DNA of 32,752 nt from Paulinella micropora (Eukaryota; Cercozoa; Imbricatea; Euglyphida), in assembly GCA_009731375.1 (NCBI GenBank), contig BJOX01000364.1:507515-540266 (forward strand), in the 5' to 3' direction. Below the pieces are notes generated by a model, which saw only the letters and a list, made by a program, of their open reading frames with translations, was not told the DNA's origin and searched no databases. A program made the translations under genes and the position numbers. Shown here piece by piece: positions 20,124 to 24,573 of the stretch; position 1 is the stretch's first letter; each line of letters opens with the position of its first letter.

Positions 20124-22295
20124 TTTCATGAGATAATGTTTTGTAGGTGCAGTCGCGCAGCGTCAGCCTGGGAGTCTCCACCAGCAGGTCCTAGCAGCAA
20201 CATAAATACATGCATACATACATACATGCACCTCGGGCTACAACTACAACATAGTATTACTCTGTTACTGTTACTATTACTATTACTATTACTATTACTA
20301 TTAGTAGCATGGCCTGCGTTTTGTCTGGTGTTTTCGCAGTCGTGCGGAGTCCATGATGCGGCGTGCGGCCAGTGCCAGTCTGGCGCTCAGTCGCTCCAAT
20401 TCCCTCGGCCGCACCGCTTCCGCCCGCTCAGGTCCCATCATCACATCCTGTGCTGACATTGCTGTCTATACCACCCGAAATTCGAAATCGTGTGTCGTGG
20501 TGTCCCCGTCGGGGATGGTGGCAAAAATTCTGGTCTAGAATGGCACACTCGTACCGAAAAGCAGCTTGTGAGCGTGAGGTGAGCCATGGCGTGCTGGCGC
20601 TGTGCAGGCACCCCGTCGCCAGTGACGCCAGTGGTTGGAAGCGGTGCCCGACCTCTCCTCCCCCTTCTCTCTCAGCGCTGTGCTTCCCTCTCTCATGCTA
20701 ACGATATGACATCTTGTATGTGGCTTGCACTGTGTGACAGCGCCCAGCTTGTCCAGACAATCCTCCTTCCTGTCCATGGTCAATCAATCCACATGCTTGC
20801 AGTCACACTTTCGTTTGCAATCGTGCTCTTTCCCATAAAGTGCATATTACACCATGCCGGCTTTGAGACTGGTGTGATATATTTTCGCATGTCGCAGGTC
20901 CGAGGTGAAGGCCAGACGAACGACGCCATGAAAGAAAAAATGCGGGAAATGGGCAAGAGCAGGGTCGCCCATTTTTTGTGTCTCATTCGTTCTATCGTTG
21001 GTCGCTTTGTAGAAGGAAAAGGGTGGCGAGGGTCAGGGTGAAAGCAGCTCCGGTGGCAACGTCCACGCCAAGGTTAACTCATCCGTGCTGTGTGCTTTCA
21101 CTTCGCAAAGTGTGCAGTGTTTCAAAGCTTGTCGCTGGCTTTGGCGCTGTTGGTGTCTGGTTCGGGCGGGTGGGAAAGGATATCAAGCAATCTTGTCGCT
21201 ATTGTCTGCCTGTAGATGTTTCTGTTCAAGCGTGATTCGGATAGCTCGCGTGATCCCTTCGCCATGGTTCATACTCAGCCTGTGTGTGTGTGTGTGTGTC
21301 TGTGTGTATGTGTGTGTGTGTGTGTGTGTTTGTGTGTGTCTGTGTGTGTCTGGCATCGTTGAAAATTGCTTGGTTGGTCGATCGCTCATTATCTCTCATG
21401 TAGCACACCTACGTAGCCCTTCTTGTCTTTTGCAGTCGAAGAAGGAATCAGAGGCCGCCAAAGCGGCGCCCGTGGAGCGCAAGCGATCGGGTCAGCGCAT
21501 AGCGTGCCGTGTGTGCTGCTACGACCAGACTAGCTGCTGCTCTTGCTTGTGCCCGAGTGGCTGCCAGTTGGCAGTGGTGGACTGGTGGTGTGCGCGCTGC
21601 GTGCAGGCCCCACCGACTTCGGGTCTCTGATGAGTGAACTCAACGGATCCAAAGGTCCCCAGGGCGTGGCAAGACCAGACAAATAGCAAGAGAGAGGAAA
21701 GATAGCAGATGAGCAGAGCCCTGAGAGGGATAGAGAGCGAGAAAACGCCGAGGTTACTCTTCCCATCAAGTCGCTTGCCTTGTCAACTGAAGGGAGAAAG
21801 TCGTAACGACCCGAGCTAGATGACGCTAGATGGCGTAAATACATGTACTCGATCCAAATAGAGGTGGGAAGAGGGTGGTCTTTCATGCCTTCTGGTTGCA
21901 TTGCAAGCAGACGGGTCTTCCTCTGCCCTCTCGACCAGTGGCACTTCACGCGATGCTGCTACCAAGAAGCGCAAAGTAGTCAACGGTACTACTACCTGAA
22001 CTTATTCTAGGTGTTATGTGTTTATCTATTTTGTAGTATTTCATATGTTATCATTTATTTGTATGTGTAGTATATGTATTTATATACCGTGTTTGAAATG
22101 CCGGTGGTGCCGTGTGCAGAGGGAAAGAAAACAAGAGGTGGAGCCCTCATGACAGTGCTGGTACTTCATTCTTATGTGGATTTCGCTTGTTGTGCATCTT
22201 TATCACTGATTATGCCATGCTCGTGTCTAGGCCAAGAGCAAGTTCAAAACATTGAAAGCCAAGAAGCAAAAGAAATAGATCTTTATCTCAAATGA
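2994..22295 (+). CDS. Large intron-rich gene for an acidic PIP-box nuclear protein, Claspin/Mrc1-like candidate
   Basis: I joined about 45 exons by GT-AG sites with compatible phases. Coordinates: 2994-3038, 6514-6662, 7341-7380, 7499-8116, 8198-8635, 8840-8903, 9183-9289, 9467-9520, 10718-10812, 10871-10904, 11042-11326, 11538-11579, 11658-11724, 11786-11820, 11947-12057, 12413-?, 13005-13297, 13455-13497, 13959-14069, 14508-14629, 14799-16040, 16140-16194, 16402-16578, 16653-16705, 16827-16897, 17017-17053, 17446-17481, 17750-17802, 17868-17922, 18027-18113, 18402-18449, 18783-18818, 18888-19053, 19234-19304, 20147-20187, 20340-20431, 20608-20643, 20741-20778, 20898-20963, 21013-21072, 21436-21490, 21607-21654, 21911-21985, 22120-22137, 22231-22295. 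The product is Glu/Asp, Ser and Lys rich with no visible enzyme domain. A PIP box, acidic stretches and basic Ser/Arg patches resemble replication-fork mediators, but sequence identity is too low to be sure. Many inferred donors are GTC or GTG rather than GTA/GTR, so single junctions may be off. Confidence 0.55.
3039..3298. repeat. (GT)n, (CT)n and (TTG)n arrays in intron 1
   Basis: Consecutive dinucleotide and trinucleotide microsatellites start directly after the exon 1 donor. They explain the Ser-Leu ORFs here. Confidence 0.9.
3319..3434. repeat. (TATC)n microsatellite
   Basis: Tetranucleotide array with a few TATCT or ATCTTATC slips. It borders the single-copy segment at 3435. Confidence 0.95.
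3435..3748. mobile_element. Possible short interspersed element between two (TATC)n arrays
   Basis: About 310 bp of moderately GC-rich sequence lie between (TATC)n on the left and (ATCT)n/(ACCT)n on the right, a common arrangement for short retroelements that seed or land in tetranucleotide tails. The left edge is a perfect hairpin (GGGAGGG, CGT loop, CCCTCCC at 3438-3454). No family is recognised and only one copy is visible. A conserved single-copy piece is the alternative. Confidence 0.35.
3750..3799. repeat. (ATCT)n/(ACCT)n microsatellite
   Basis: Tetranucleotide array grading from ATCT to ACCT units. Confidence 0.9.
3993..4210. other. Assembly gap
   Basis: Run of N. Any reading frame drawn across it is meaningless. 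Confidence 1.
4383..4466. repeat. (GATA)n microsatellite
   Basis: Perfect GATA array of about 21 units, the reverse complement of the (TATC)n arrays elsewhere in the same introns. Confidence 0.95.
4656..4697 (+). CDS. Weak candidate exon of the large gene
   Basis: Lies between a ...TGCAG acceptor and a GAG/GTCTCA donor. It is 42 nt, phase 0 to 0, and encodes [14 protein letters not shown]. It would fit between exon 1 and the exon at 6514 without breaking frame. The donor is poor and the peptide has no recognised motif. Confidence 0.22.
4893..4939. repeat. Poly-C tract running into an assembly gap
   Basis: A C homopolymer of about 36 nt runs straight into a 10-nt N run (4930-4939). Confidence 0.9.
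5041..5146. repeat. Diverged tandem duplication of about 50 bp
   Basis: Two copies (about 5041-5092 and 5096-5146) share the core TTCCTGGTCGCTTTTGATT. Before the core both have CA-C-ATG-G-CCT, and after it both have ACCAC-CATAAC. No coding role is seen. Confidence 0.7.
5363..5412. repeat. (ATCT)n microsatellite
   Basis: About 12 ATCT units followed by a variant TACC unit. Confidence 0.95.
5413..5674. other. Single-copy segment after (ATCT)n, ends in a gap
   Basis: About 260 bp of non-repetitive sequence start with a perfect 6-bp hairpin (CTCAAG, GCCA loop, CTTGAG at 5420-5435). This mimics the hairpin-after-(TATC)n arrangement at 3438. No ORF or family is recognised. The N run begins at 5675. 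Confidence 0.5.
5675..6234. other. Two assembly gaps around a (TATC)n array
   Basis: N runs at 5675-5981 and 6043-6234 flank a (TATC)n array at 5982-6042. Confidence 1.
6514..6662 (+). CDS. Exon of the large gene, Ala/Gln-rich
   Basis: Enters after ATTTTAG in phase 0 and leaves at TC/GTAAAA in phase 2. It encodes about 50 residues beginning [13 protein letters not shown]. The sequence is disordered and no domain is recognised. The phase matches the next small exon at 7341. Confidence 0.55.
6747..7205. repeat. (CAA)n and (TATACA)n/TA-rich arrays
   Basis: (CAA)n at about 6747-6781, then a hexamer TATACA array to about 7025, then TA-rich sequence. All are intronic. The Tyr-Ile and Thr-Tyr frames across them are artefacts. 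Confidence 0.9.
7341..7380 (+). CDS. Small exon of the large gene
   Basis: Lies between TTCTGTAAG and the donor GTACCA. The 40 nt complete the phase-2 codon left at 6662 and end in phase 0. It encodes [13 protein letters not shown], leading into AKKMIHAD at 7499. Exact phase agreement on both sides is the main support. Confidence 0.5.
7499..8116 (+). CDS. Exon carrying a canonical PIP box
   Basis: The 206-codon exon enters after TGCGGCAG and leaves at ACG/GTCAGT. Residues 12-19 (7532-7555) read QRELGSFF, an exact QxxLxxFF PCNA-binding motif, followed by RKP. The order of a basic stretch, a PIP box and RKP recalls the Claspin segment in which a PIP-like motif is followed by an RKP-type stretch; that comparison is from memory. 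The rest is Ser/Ala/Gln/Glu-rich and disordered, with a basic KHKKRKAGQ patch. Confidence 0.7.
8198..8635 (+). CDS. Highly acidic exon of the large gene
   Basis: Enters after GCTGCGTAG in phase 0. It encodes about 145 residues dominated by Asp and Glu (near 8225-8550), with one basic island [10 protein letters not shown], then ELALLRMMQ and a Lys/Glu tail. The exon could instead end at 8629 (GAG/GTCAAT). Such acidic stretches are common in histone- and DNA-replication-associated scaffolds. Confidence 0.65.
8705..8825. repeat. (CT)n, (TA)n and (CA)n arrays
   Basis: Intronic dinucleotide arrays between the exons at 8198 and 8840. Confidence 0.9.
8840..8903 (+). CDS. Exon of the large gene
   Basis: Enters after TTGCGCAG, starts [10 protein letters not shown] and ends MEDRLGSLI in phase 1, at a weak GTCCCC donor. 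The strong-looking donor at 8938 (AG/GTATAC) would give phase 2 and hit a stop in the next exon, so the phase-1 site is preferred. Confidence 0.45.
9127..9171. repeat. (CATA)n microsatellite
   Basis: About 11 CATA units in the intron just before the acceptor at 9182. Confidence 0.95.
9183..9289 (+). CDS. Acidic exon of the large gene
   Basis: Enters after TTGGTGCAG in phase 1 and ends with CTG/GTCATC in phase 0. It encodes an acidic peptide with [15 protein letters not shown] near its end. Confidence 0.5.
9467..9520 (+). CDS. Exon with a second, weaker PIP-like motif
   Basis: Enters after TATTGCAG and leaves at AAG/GTCCGG, 18 codons in phase 0. Residues 11-18 (9497-9520) read QGVLDFLK, which fits Qxx(L)xxF with Leu in place of the last aromatic. 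Two PIP-like motifs fit a PCNA-associated protein. Confidence 0.5.
9559..9779. repeat. (GATA)n/(GGTA)n microsatellite
   Basis: About 220 bp of GATA units with an internal GGTA block, in the intron between the exons at 9467 and 10718. Confidence 0.95.
9780..10596. other. Intron interior, no gene seen
   Basis: Mostly non-repetitive intron, with a short imperfect GATA cluster at 10228-10258. I find no exon with a plausible peptide and both splice sites. It ends in (GT)n and then (TTTC)n at about 10597-10640. Confidence 0.5.
10597..10706. repeat. (TTTC)n, (CT)n and (TATC)n arrays
   Basis: Three adjacent pyrimidine-rich arrays that together form the tract before the acceptor at 10717. Confidence 0.9.
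10718..10904 (+). CDS. Two exons, basic segment
   Basis: Exon 10718-10812 encodes [20 protein letters not shown] and continues to MADAQL in phase 2. Mini-exon 10871-10904 follows a CTGTAG acceptor, completes the codon and encodes [11 protein letters not shown], ending in phase 0 at GTGGTT. The mini-exon is the only way I found to carry the frame into the acidic exon at 11042. Confidence 0.45.
10951..11012. repeat. (TTAC)n microsatellite
   Basis: TTAC array just before the acceptor of exon 11042. Confidence 0.9.
11042..11326 (+). CDS. Glu-rich exon of the large gene
   Basis: Enters after TTTGGTACAG and ends with GAG/GTGACC. It encodes 95 residues, mostly poly-Glu/Gly with [10 protein letters not shown] near the start and PAPAQQE at the end. 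The antisense frames here (Ser/Pro/Leu) are shadows. Confidence 0.6.
11538..11820 (+). CDS. Three short exons, basic NLS-like then amphipathic
   Basis: Exons 11538-11579 ([14 protein letters not shown]), 11658-11724 ([19 protein letters not shown]...) and 11786-11820 ([11 protein letters not shown]) have phases 0-0, 0-1 and 1-0. KKRKMSKR is a plausible nuclear-localisation signal. The last donor is GAG/GTAATT. Confidence 0.55.
11947..12057 (+). CDS. Exon of the large gene
   Basis: Enters after GGAATTTCAG and leaves at AAA/GTAATT. It is 37 codons in phase 0, beginning [14 protein letters not shown] and ending LGFLPVFSK. It is one of the few stretches of ordered composition, with no known family recognised. 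Confidence 0.6.
12223..12370. repeat. (CATA)n-type degenerate microsatellite
   Basis: CATACATG, CATACGTA and GACATACA units, intronic. Confidence 0.9.
12413..12522 (+). CDS. Exon of the large gene entering a (GAA)n array
   Basis: Enters after GGTTGTTCAG in phase 0 and encodes [20 protein letters not shown], then a basic [10 protein letters not shown] stretch. The 3' end is uncertain because the exon runs into (GAA)n and a gap at 12782-12791. Confidence 0.45.
12519..12838. repeat. (GAA)n/(AAAAAG)n/poly-G with a 10-bp gap
   Basis: Purine arrays grading into poly-G on both sides of the N run at 12782-12791. Confidence 0.95.
13005..13297 (+). CDS. Exon of the large gene, acidic then Pro-rich
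   Basis: Enters after CTGCCCAG in phase 1 and ends with CAA/GTGTGC in phase 0. It encodes [20 protein letters not shown], then Gln/Ser/Pro-rich sequence, ending [12 protein letters not shown]. It could end early at 13193 (phase 1), but the open continuation looks protein-like. Confidence 0.55.
13345..13392. repeat. (GA)n microsatellite
   Basis: GA array within an intron. Confidence 0.95.
13455..13497 (+). CDS. Short exon of the large gene
   Basis: Enters after GTGCTTCAG and encodes [14 protein letters not shown] in phase 0 to 1. A shorter version ending at 13472 (AAG/GTTTTA) is possible but does not meet the phase of the next exon. Confidence 0.35.
13542..13605. repeat. Poly-C, (CA)n, gap, poly-G
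   Basis: A homopolymer C tract and CA array run to the N run at 13586-13595, followed by poly-G. Confidence 0.9.
13959..14069 (+). CDS. Exon of the large gene
   Basis: Enters after GATGCTGCAG in phase 1. It encodes [20 protein letters not shown], then an Ala/Glu-rich tail ending AAEFEDVG. The end is placed at 14069 to suit the phase of the exon at 14508; 14062 is the alternative. Confidence 0.5.
14239..14400. mobile_element. Short MITE, piggyBac-type ends
   Basis: This 162-bp element has perfect 12-bp terminal inverted repeats, CCCTTACCCTGT and ACAGGGTAAGGG. TTAA lies directly outside the left end (14235-14238), and the right flank is TTTT, one decayed copy of the expected target duplication. 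Inner motifs CGTCCAATTTTGG and CCAATATTGGACG are also inverted. TIRs starting CCC with a TTAA flank are typical of piggyBac-derived MITEs. It sits in an intron. Confidence 0.65.
14508..14629 (+). CDS. Exon of the large gene, Gln/Glu-rich
   Basis: Enters after GTTGGGTAG and encodes [20 protein letters not shown] and on to [13 protein letters not shown]. It leaves at CAG/GTGGTG in phase 0. A helix-forming tail is likely. Confidence 0.6.
14799..16040 (+). CDS. Largest exon: poly-serine and Lys/Glu-rich segment
   Basis: This 414-codon exon enters after GTTGGCAG and leaves at CCG/GTATAT in phase 0. It begins [20 protein letters not shown], an acidic amphipathic motif. Long (TCT)n-encoded poly-Ser tracts follow (about 14886-15294), then about 245 residues rich in Lys, Glu and Gln with tandem GEEKQSDKT and GEEKQSEKS units and basic [11 protein letters not shown] motifs. 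The acidic DMEEFL segment is loosely like the repeated acidic motifs of Claspin, but identity is weak. Confidence 0.7.
14886..15294. repeat. Coding (CTT)n/(TCC)n arrays
   Basis: Trinucleotide arrays in the Ser frame, the same unit that forms the giant non-coding array at 1813-2936. Triplet length changes keep the frame open. Confidence 0.9.
16140..16194 (+). CDS. Exon of the large gene
   Basis: Enters after TTTGTTGCAG and encodes [18 protein letters not shown], leaving in phase 1 at [14 protein letters not shown] is a short ordered-looking motif. Confidence 0.55.
16402..16578 (+). CDS. Pro/Ser-rich exon of the large gene
   Basis: Enters after CTCTTTCAG in phase 1 and leaves at C/GTATGT in phase 1. 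It has several SP/TP sites (e.g. [16 protein letters not shown]), so it is a likely target of proline-directed kinases. Both splice sites are good. Confidence 0.65.
16653..16705 (+). CDS. Short acidic exon
   Basis: Enters after CGAGGCAG in phase 1 and encodes [17 protein letters not shown]. The nearer acceptor at 16628 would give a stop with the incoming phase. The end at ATC/GTCTTC is inferred. Confidence 0.4.
16827..17053 (+). CDS. Two exons, basic/acidic helix then FIVADEEV
   Basis: Exon 16827-16897 encodes [20 protein letters not shown] and ends AKE in phase 2 at a consensus GTAAGT. Exon 17017-17053 completes the codon and encodes [12 protein letters not shown], ending at GTAACG. A basic helix followed by a hydrophobic-acidic FIVxDEE motif is common in replication and chromatin scaffolds. 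Confidence 0.6.
17301..17395. repeat. Poly-C tract, gap and (TTGC)n
   Basis: A C tract flanks the N run (17310-17330), followed by CT/CG dinucleotides and a short TTGC array. Confidence 0.9.
17446..17481 (+). CDS. Mini-exon of the large gene
   Basis: Lies between GTAAGCAG and GAG/GTCCAC. It is 36 nt, phase 0 to 0, and encodes [12 protein letters not shown]. The motif superficially resembles the NPFG of bestrophins, but nothing else in the gene does. Confidence 0.45.
17750..17922 (+). CDS. Two exons, best ordered segment
   Basis: Exon 17750-17802 encodes [17 protein letters not shown] in phase 2 (donor GTACGT). Exon 17868-17922 completes the codon and encodes [18 protein letters not shown]. 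The combined peptide has balanced hydrophobic and aromatic content, unlike the disordered remainder. Confidence 0.5.
18027..18449 (+). CDS. Two exons: [10 protein letters not shown] and basic segment
   Basis: Exon 18027-18113 encodes [15 protein letters not shown] and ends [11 protein letters not shown] at a consensus GAG/GTAAGC. Exon 18402-18449 encodes [16 protein letters not shown], phase 0. An MDLF-like acidic-aromatic motif followed by basic Lys/Arg and a Glu-rich helix loosely recalls the Claspin C-terminal third (from memory). Confidence 0.6.
18678..18730. repeat. (GTA)n microsatellite
   Basis: AGT/GTA triplet array, intronic. Confidence 0.95.
18783..18818 (+). CDS. Duplicated mini-exon
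   Basis: This 36-nt exon encodes [12 protein letters not shown], phase 0 to 0, with acceptor CATAGCAG and donor GTATCA. It nearly repeats the start of the exon at 18888 ([11 protein letters not shown]), and the preceding intron bases (GGTTA, TTTGGCTGTT) are duplicated too. Because it keeps frame, it may be spliced in or skipped. Confidence 0.45.
18888..19053 (+). CDS. Glu/Arg-rich helical exon
   Basis: Enters after CCGTGCCAG in phase 0 and leaves at G/GTACAA in phase 1. It encodes [20 protein letters not shown], then [20 protein letters not shown] and [10 protein letters not shown] charged coiled-coil or long helix is likely, and the [10 protein letters not shown] acidic cluster is a likely CK2-type phosphorylation region. 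Confidence 0.65.
19138..19182. repeat. (CA)n microsatellite
   Basis: AC dinucleotide array within an intron. Confidence 0.95.
19234..19304 (+). CDS. Lys/Pro-rich exon
   Basis: Enters after GATTTCTTCAG in phase 1 and encodes [20 protein letters not shown] then TIE. It is ended at GAG/GTGCTT because that phase suits the next exon. The alternative end at 19335 (G/GTAAAG) has a better donor but breaks the downstream frame. Confidence 0.5.
19675..19813. repeat. (TTA)n microsatellite
   Basis: TTA/ATT array directly upstream of SINE copy 2. Confidence 0.95.
19814..20122 (+). mobile_element. tRNA-derived SINE, copy 2, full length
   Basis: The head (19814-19889) is tRNA-like. It has an A-box-like TAGCCCAGTGG at 19825-19835, a B-box-like GTTCGATTC at 19866-19874, an acceptor stem pairing GACACCG with CGGTGCC with one mismatch, and a trailing ACCA. 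The body has a 35-bp tandem duplication (19886-19920 and 19921-19955) and then 19931-20080, identical to 7-156. It ends in an (ATT)n tail. The element lies in an intron in the sense direction. Confidence 0.8.
20147..20431 (+). CDS. Two exons, Ser/Arg-rich C-terminal segment
   Basis: Exon 20147-20187 encodes [13 protein letters not shown] in phase 2. Exon 20340-20431 completes the codon and encodes [20 protein letters not shown], then [10 protein letters not shown], in phase 1. Repeated RRxS and RSxS motifs look like basophilic-kinase sites. Confidence 0.55.
20262..20306. repeat. (TTACTA)n microsatellite
   Basis: Short array of TTACTG/TTACTA units, intronic. Confidence 0.85.
20608..20778 (+). 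CDS. Two mini-exons with TPSPVTP and SRQSSFL
   Basis: Exon 20608-20643 encodes [11 protein letters not shown] in phase 1 to 1. Exon 20741-20778 encodes [12 protein letters not shown] and ends in phase 0. The Ser-Phe-Leu motif after Arg-Gln resembles the RKSFL-type motifs near the C-termini of fungal Mrc1 proteins as I remember them, which is suggestive only. Confidence 0.5.
20898..21072 (+). CDS. Two exons, charged segment
   Basis: Exon 20898-20963 encodes [20 protein letters not shown] then SR. Exon 21013-21072 encodes [20 protein letters not shown]. Both are phase 0 to 0. Confidence 0.5.
21281..21351. repeat. (GT)n microsatellite
   Basis: GT array with TC and TA interruptions, intronic. 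Confidence 0.95.
21436..21654 (+). CDS. Two exons near the C-terminus
   Basis: Exon 21436-21490 encodes [18 protein letters not shown] in phase 1. Exon 21607-21654 completes the codon and encodes [15 protein letters not shown] in phase 1. The acidic-hydrophobic DFGSLMSEL is a possible short binding helix. Confidence 0.5.
21911..22295 (+). CDS. Terminal exons with SV40-like NLS
   Basis: Exon 21911-21985 encodes [20 protein letters not shown] then KVVN. KKRKV (21964-21978) is a classical monopartite NLS core. A mini-exon at 22120-22137 and the last exon at 22231 follow in phase 1, giving [20 protein letters not shown] and TGA at 22293-22295. If the last junction is phase 0, the end is the Lys-rich [14 protein letters not shown] with TAG at 22276-22278. 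Confidence 0.5.
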
Positions 22296-22326
22296 TTGTT
22301 CGATTGGAAAAGTATTTTCCGAGCCT

Positions 22327-22327
22327 A

Positions 22328-22376
<49 letters not shown>

Positions 22377-22386
22377 CTCTCTTTCT

Positions 22387-22425
<39 letters not shown>

Positions 22426-22579
22426 CACAGTTCAACCCCCCCCCCCNNNNNNNNNNNNNNNNNNNNNNNNNNNNNNNNNNNNNNNNNNNNNNNNNNNNNN
22501 NNNNNNNNNNNNNNNNNNNNNNNNNNNNNNNNNNNNNNNNNNNNNNNNNNNNNNNCCCCCCCCCCCCCCCCCCCCTTCG
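22327..22579. repeat. (CT)n/(CTTT)n, poly-C and a gap
   Basis: Pyrimidine microsatellites, then poly-C on both sides of the N run (22447-22555). These are the last microsatellites in the window. Confidence 0.95.
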
Positions 22580-23145
22580 CTTCCACTTCGAATTTGCTTC
22601 TCTTCAAGGCAGCGTCAGCAGTCGTGATTCACCCCTCTCTCTGCGCGTTTGAAGTTTAGTCATCTAAAATTTCTCAGTGAGTCAGCCACTGGAATGAAAG
22701 ACATTAATTTACGATAATCATGAATAACTTGACTTGAATAAATGCAGCGTCCATTTAATACTTGAAAATGTCGTCCGAGGCTTCCCGGCCAGCGATGGAC
22801 AAATTTGAAGGTCCGGGTAGGAAAACTAGCCTGTTAACCGGAGGCTCCGGGATCCCAGTTGTCTACCACCATTTTACTGAGTCACACTGAGATTCAAAAG
22901 AACCAAAAAGGAAACTAACCTCACCAAATTGGTAATATATGAACATAAAGGCAATTCGCCACCAGTACCAGAAAATATGGTGATACAGGAATAATTACTA
23001 AGTATTAATATTAAGTAGCCTGTGACTTAGGAGCCTGAGTGAAGCTACCGTGACTATACTCTTATGCTGTAGTGGACTAGGATCTAATTAATTTGTTCAA
23101 TGCTAACCCCGTTAATTAGGGCCTAGGACATCTCAGCAAAGACGC
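22580..23145. other. Unique sequence, one short ORF
   Basis: No microsatellite. A 40-codon plus-strand ORF at 22768-22890 starts MSSEASRPAMDKFEGPGR. It could be the start of a truncated retroelement gag or chance; nothing else is recognised. Confidence 0.4.
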
Positions 23146-23226
23146 AGCCCGACGCATGAGGAGAATATTGTAACGAGCAAAACTATCCCCAGCCCAAGTG
23201 CAACACTACACAACACACAAGTCTCA
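23146..23226. repeat. Direct repeat copy A
   Basis: Matches 24498-24573 over about 80 bp, with blocks AGCCCGACGCATGAGGAGAA, AGCAAAACTATCCCCA and CAACACACAAGTCTCA. It sits directly after the stop of the minus-strand gag-like frame, as a 3' LTR fragment would. Confidence 0.7.
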
Positions 23227-24124
23227 CCAGGCTGTACTCAGATGTGTCACATAGTTTTGCACATAGACACAAGTCTCTTCCTCTTCAAAGGGGTGTGTTC
23301 GTAAGCTCTCTACCTCGCTTTTGTAGGCGAGGTAGTAGCTTAACCAGCTATCTACATTTGTCACTGGTTTTGGGTAGATGTGTTCAAACCTCTCAGCATT
23401 GATATGTTTGCTCACACCTCCCACCAGACCAAACTTGGCCCTGACTAACTCTATCATCTCTATCGGGCCGTTGGGAGTCTTTAAGTCCTCAGATATTGTA
23501 CGACAAGAGTGTGAGAAAAGGCAACAGAAAGCACAAGCTGCAAGGCACGCATCTTTTCATAATATTTCTTCTTCTTTTGTACTGCTTTGACTCTTATGGA
23601 GTGTGCTCTCTTCGTCTGTCTTCTTTGTTCTCTCTTCAACTTCTTCGCGTGCTTCTCTCTTCACCTCATCCGCAGGCTTCTTCTCCTTATCCATCTTGTC
23701 CCAATATTTAGGCTTTTGCAATGGGACTTTCGTGCGTAGCCTAACTTTATGGATAACTGTACTGCAGTGTCTTGTTTTCTGTTCATCTGTCAGTGTCACT
23801 GTTTCTGACTCTGTCTCTGACTCTGTGTCCAGAGTGTCCTCTGACTCCGGCTCTTCAGGCAAATCGATCCATCGCCTCGGCGTGGTCATAGGGGTATTTA
23901 ACCTTTGCTTTTGCGGGGTTGGCGAAGGCTAGCTTCACACATTCCCCGTGCCAGGCACTAATGCCTTCAGCATATTTTTCTAACTTGTATTTGAAGTCAG
24001 AGTATCCTCTATTGTTCCCATCTAATATGAGTATTGCACTCAATGTCTGCTTCAGTGAGAAGCTGACTCCCTTATCGGCCTCATGATCAAGGCTCATAAC
24101 CTTTGAGCAACTCAGCATGCTCAT
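23224..24124 (-). pseudogene. Degenerate gag-like gene, three frame segments
   Basis: Three consecutive minus-strand open segments: 24124-23855, starting with ATG and containing ILDGNNRGYSDFKYKLEK; 23889-23557, acidic then Lys/Glu-rich; and 23457-23224 with upstream in-frame codons DLKTPNGPIE before MIELVRAKFGL. The first segment recalls the start of Copia-type Gag, where a hydrophobic L-DG-N motif precedes an aromatic-Lys motif. Overlapping ends in different frames indicate at least two frameshifts, so the gene is broken, or spliced in a way I cannot see. No zinc knuckle, protease, integrase or RT accompanies it. Confidence 0.35.
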
Positions 24125-24497
24125 TGTAGAGGCCTTTACCGACTCCTTTCAGAGTCCACCGGTCCTGTCTCACACAGCTACCAAAAGGGAGGGAAGGCAA
24201 ATTTAATAAAAGAGAATTCTGACAACTACAGTACGTCGCAAAACTAAGACAAGCGTAACGTAAATTTCAAATAAGCTGGAGGGAAAAATATAATGACTGT
24301 ACTCCAGTCACTGACTAGTTATCTAGAAATTTCTACAAAGACTGATTAAGTTAATACTGCCACTAGAGTGGCTAAGTATAGTGTCCGCTGTATCACTGAA
24401 TAATTAAGTGGAAATTGTACTGTCCGTCCTTATGACAAATCAAACTACCCTAGTAACGGTAACTCCGGGTAACGTCAGAAATGAAAAAGGAATAACG
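24125..24497. other. Leader region between gag-like start and repeat copy B
   Basis: About 370 bp of AT-rich sequence without an ORF. In the minus direction it would be the 5' leader of the gag-like gene. Confidence 0.4.
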
Positions 24498-24573
24498 AGC
24501 CCGACGCATGAGGAGAATAAAGAGCAAAACTATCCCCATCAGAAATGCAACACTACCCAACACACAAGTCTCA
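24498..24573. repeat. Direct repeat copy B
   Basis: Partner of 23146-23226, same orientation, about 1.35 kb apart, with two short indel/substitution patches. Confidence 0.7.
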
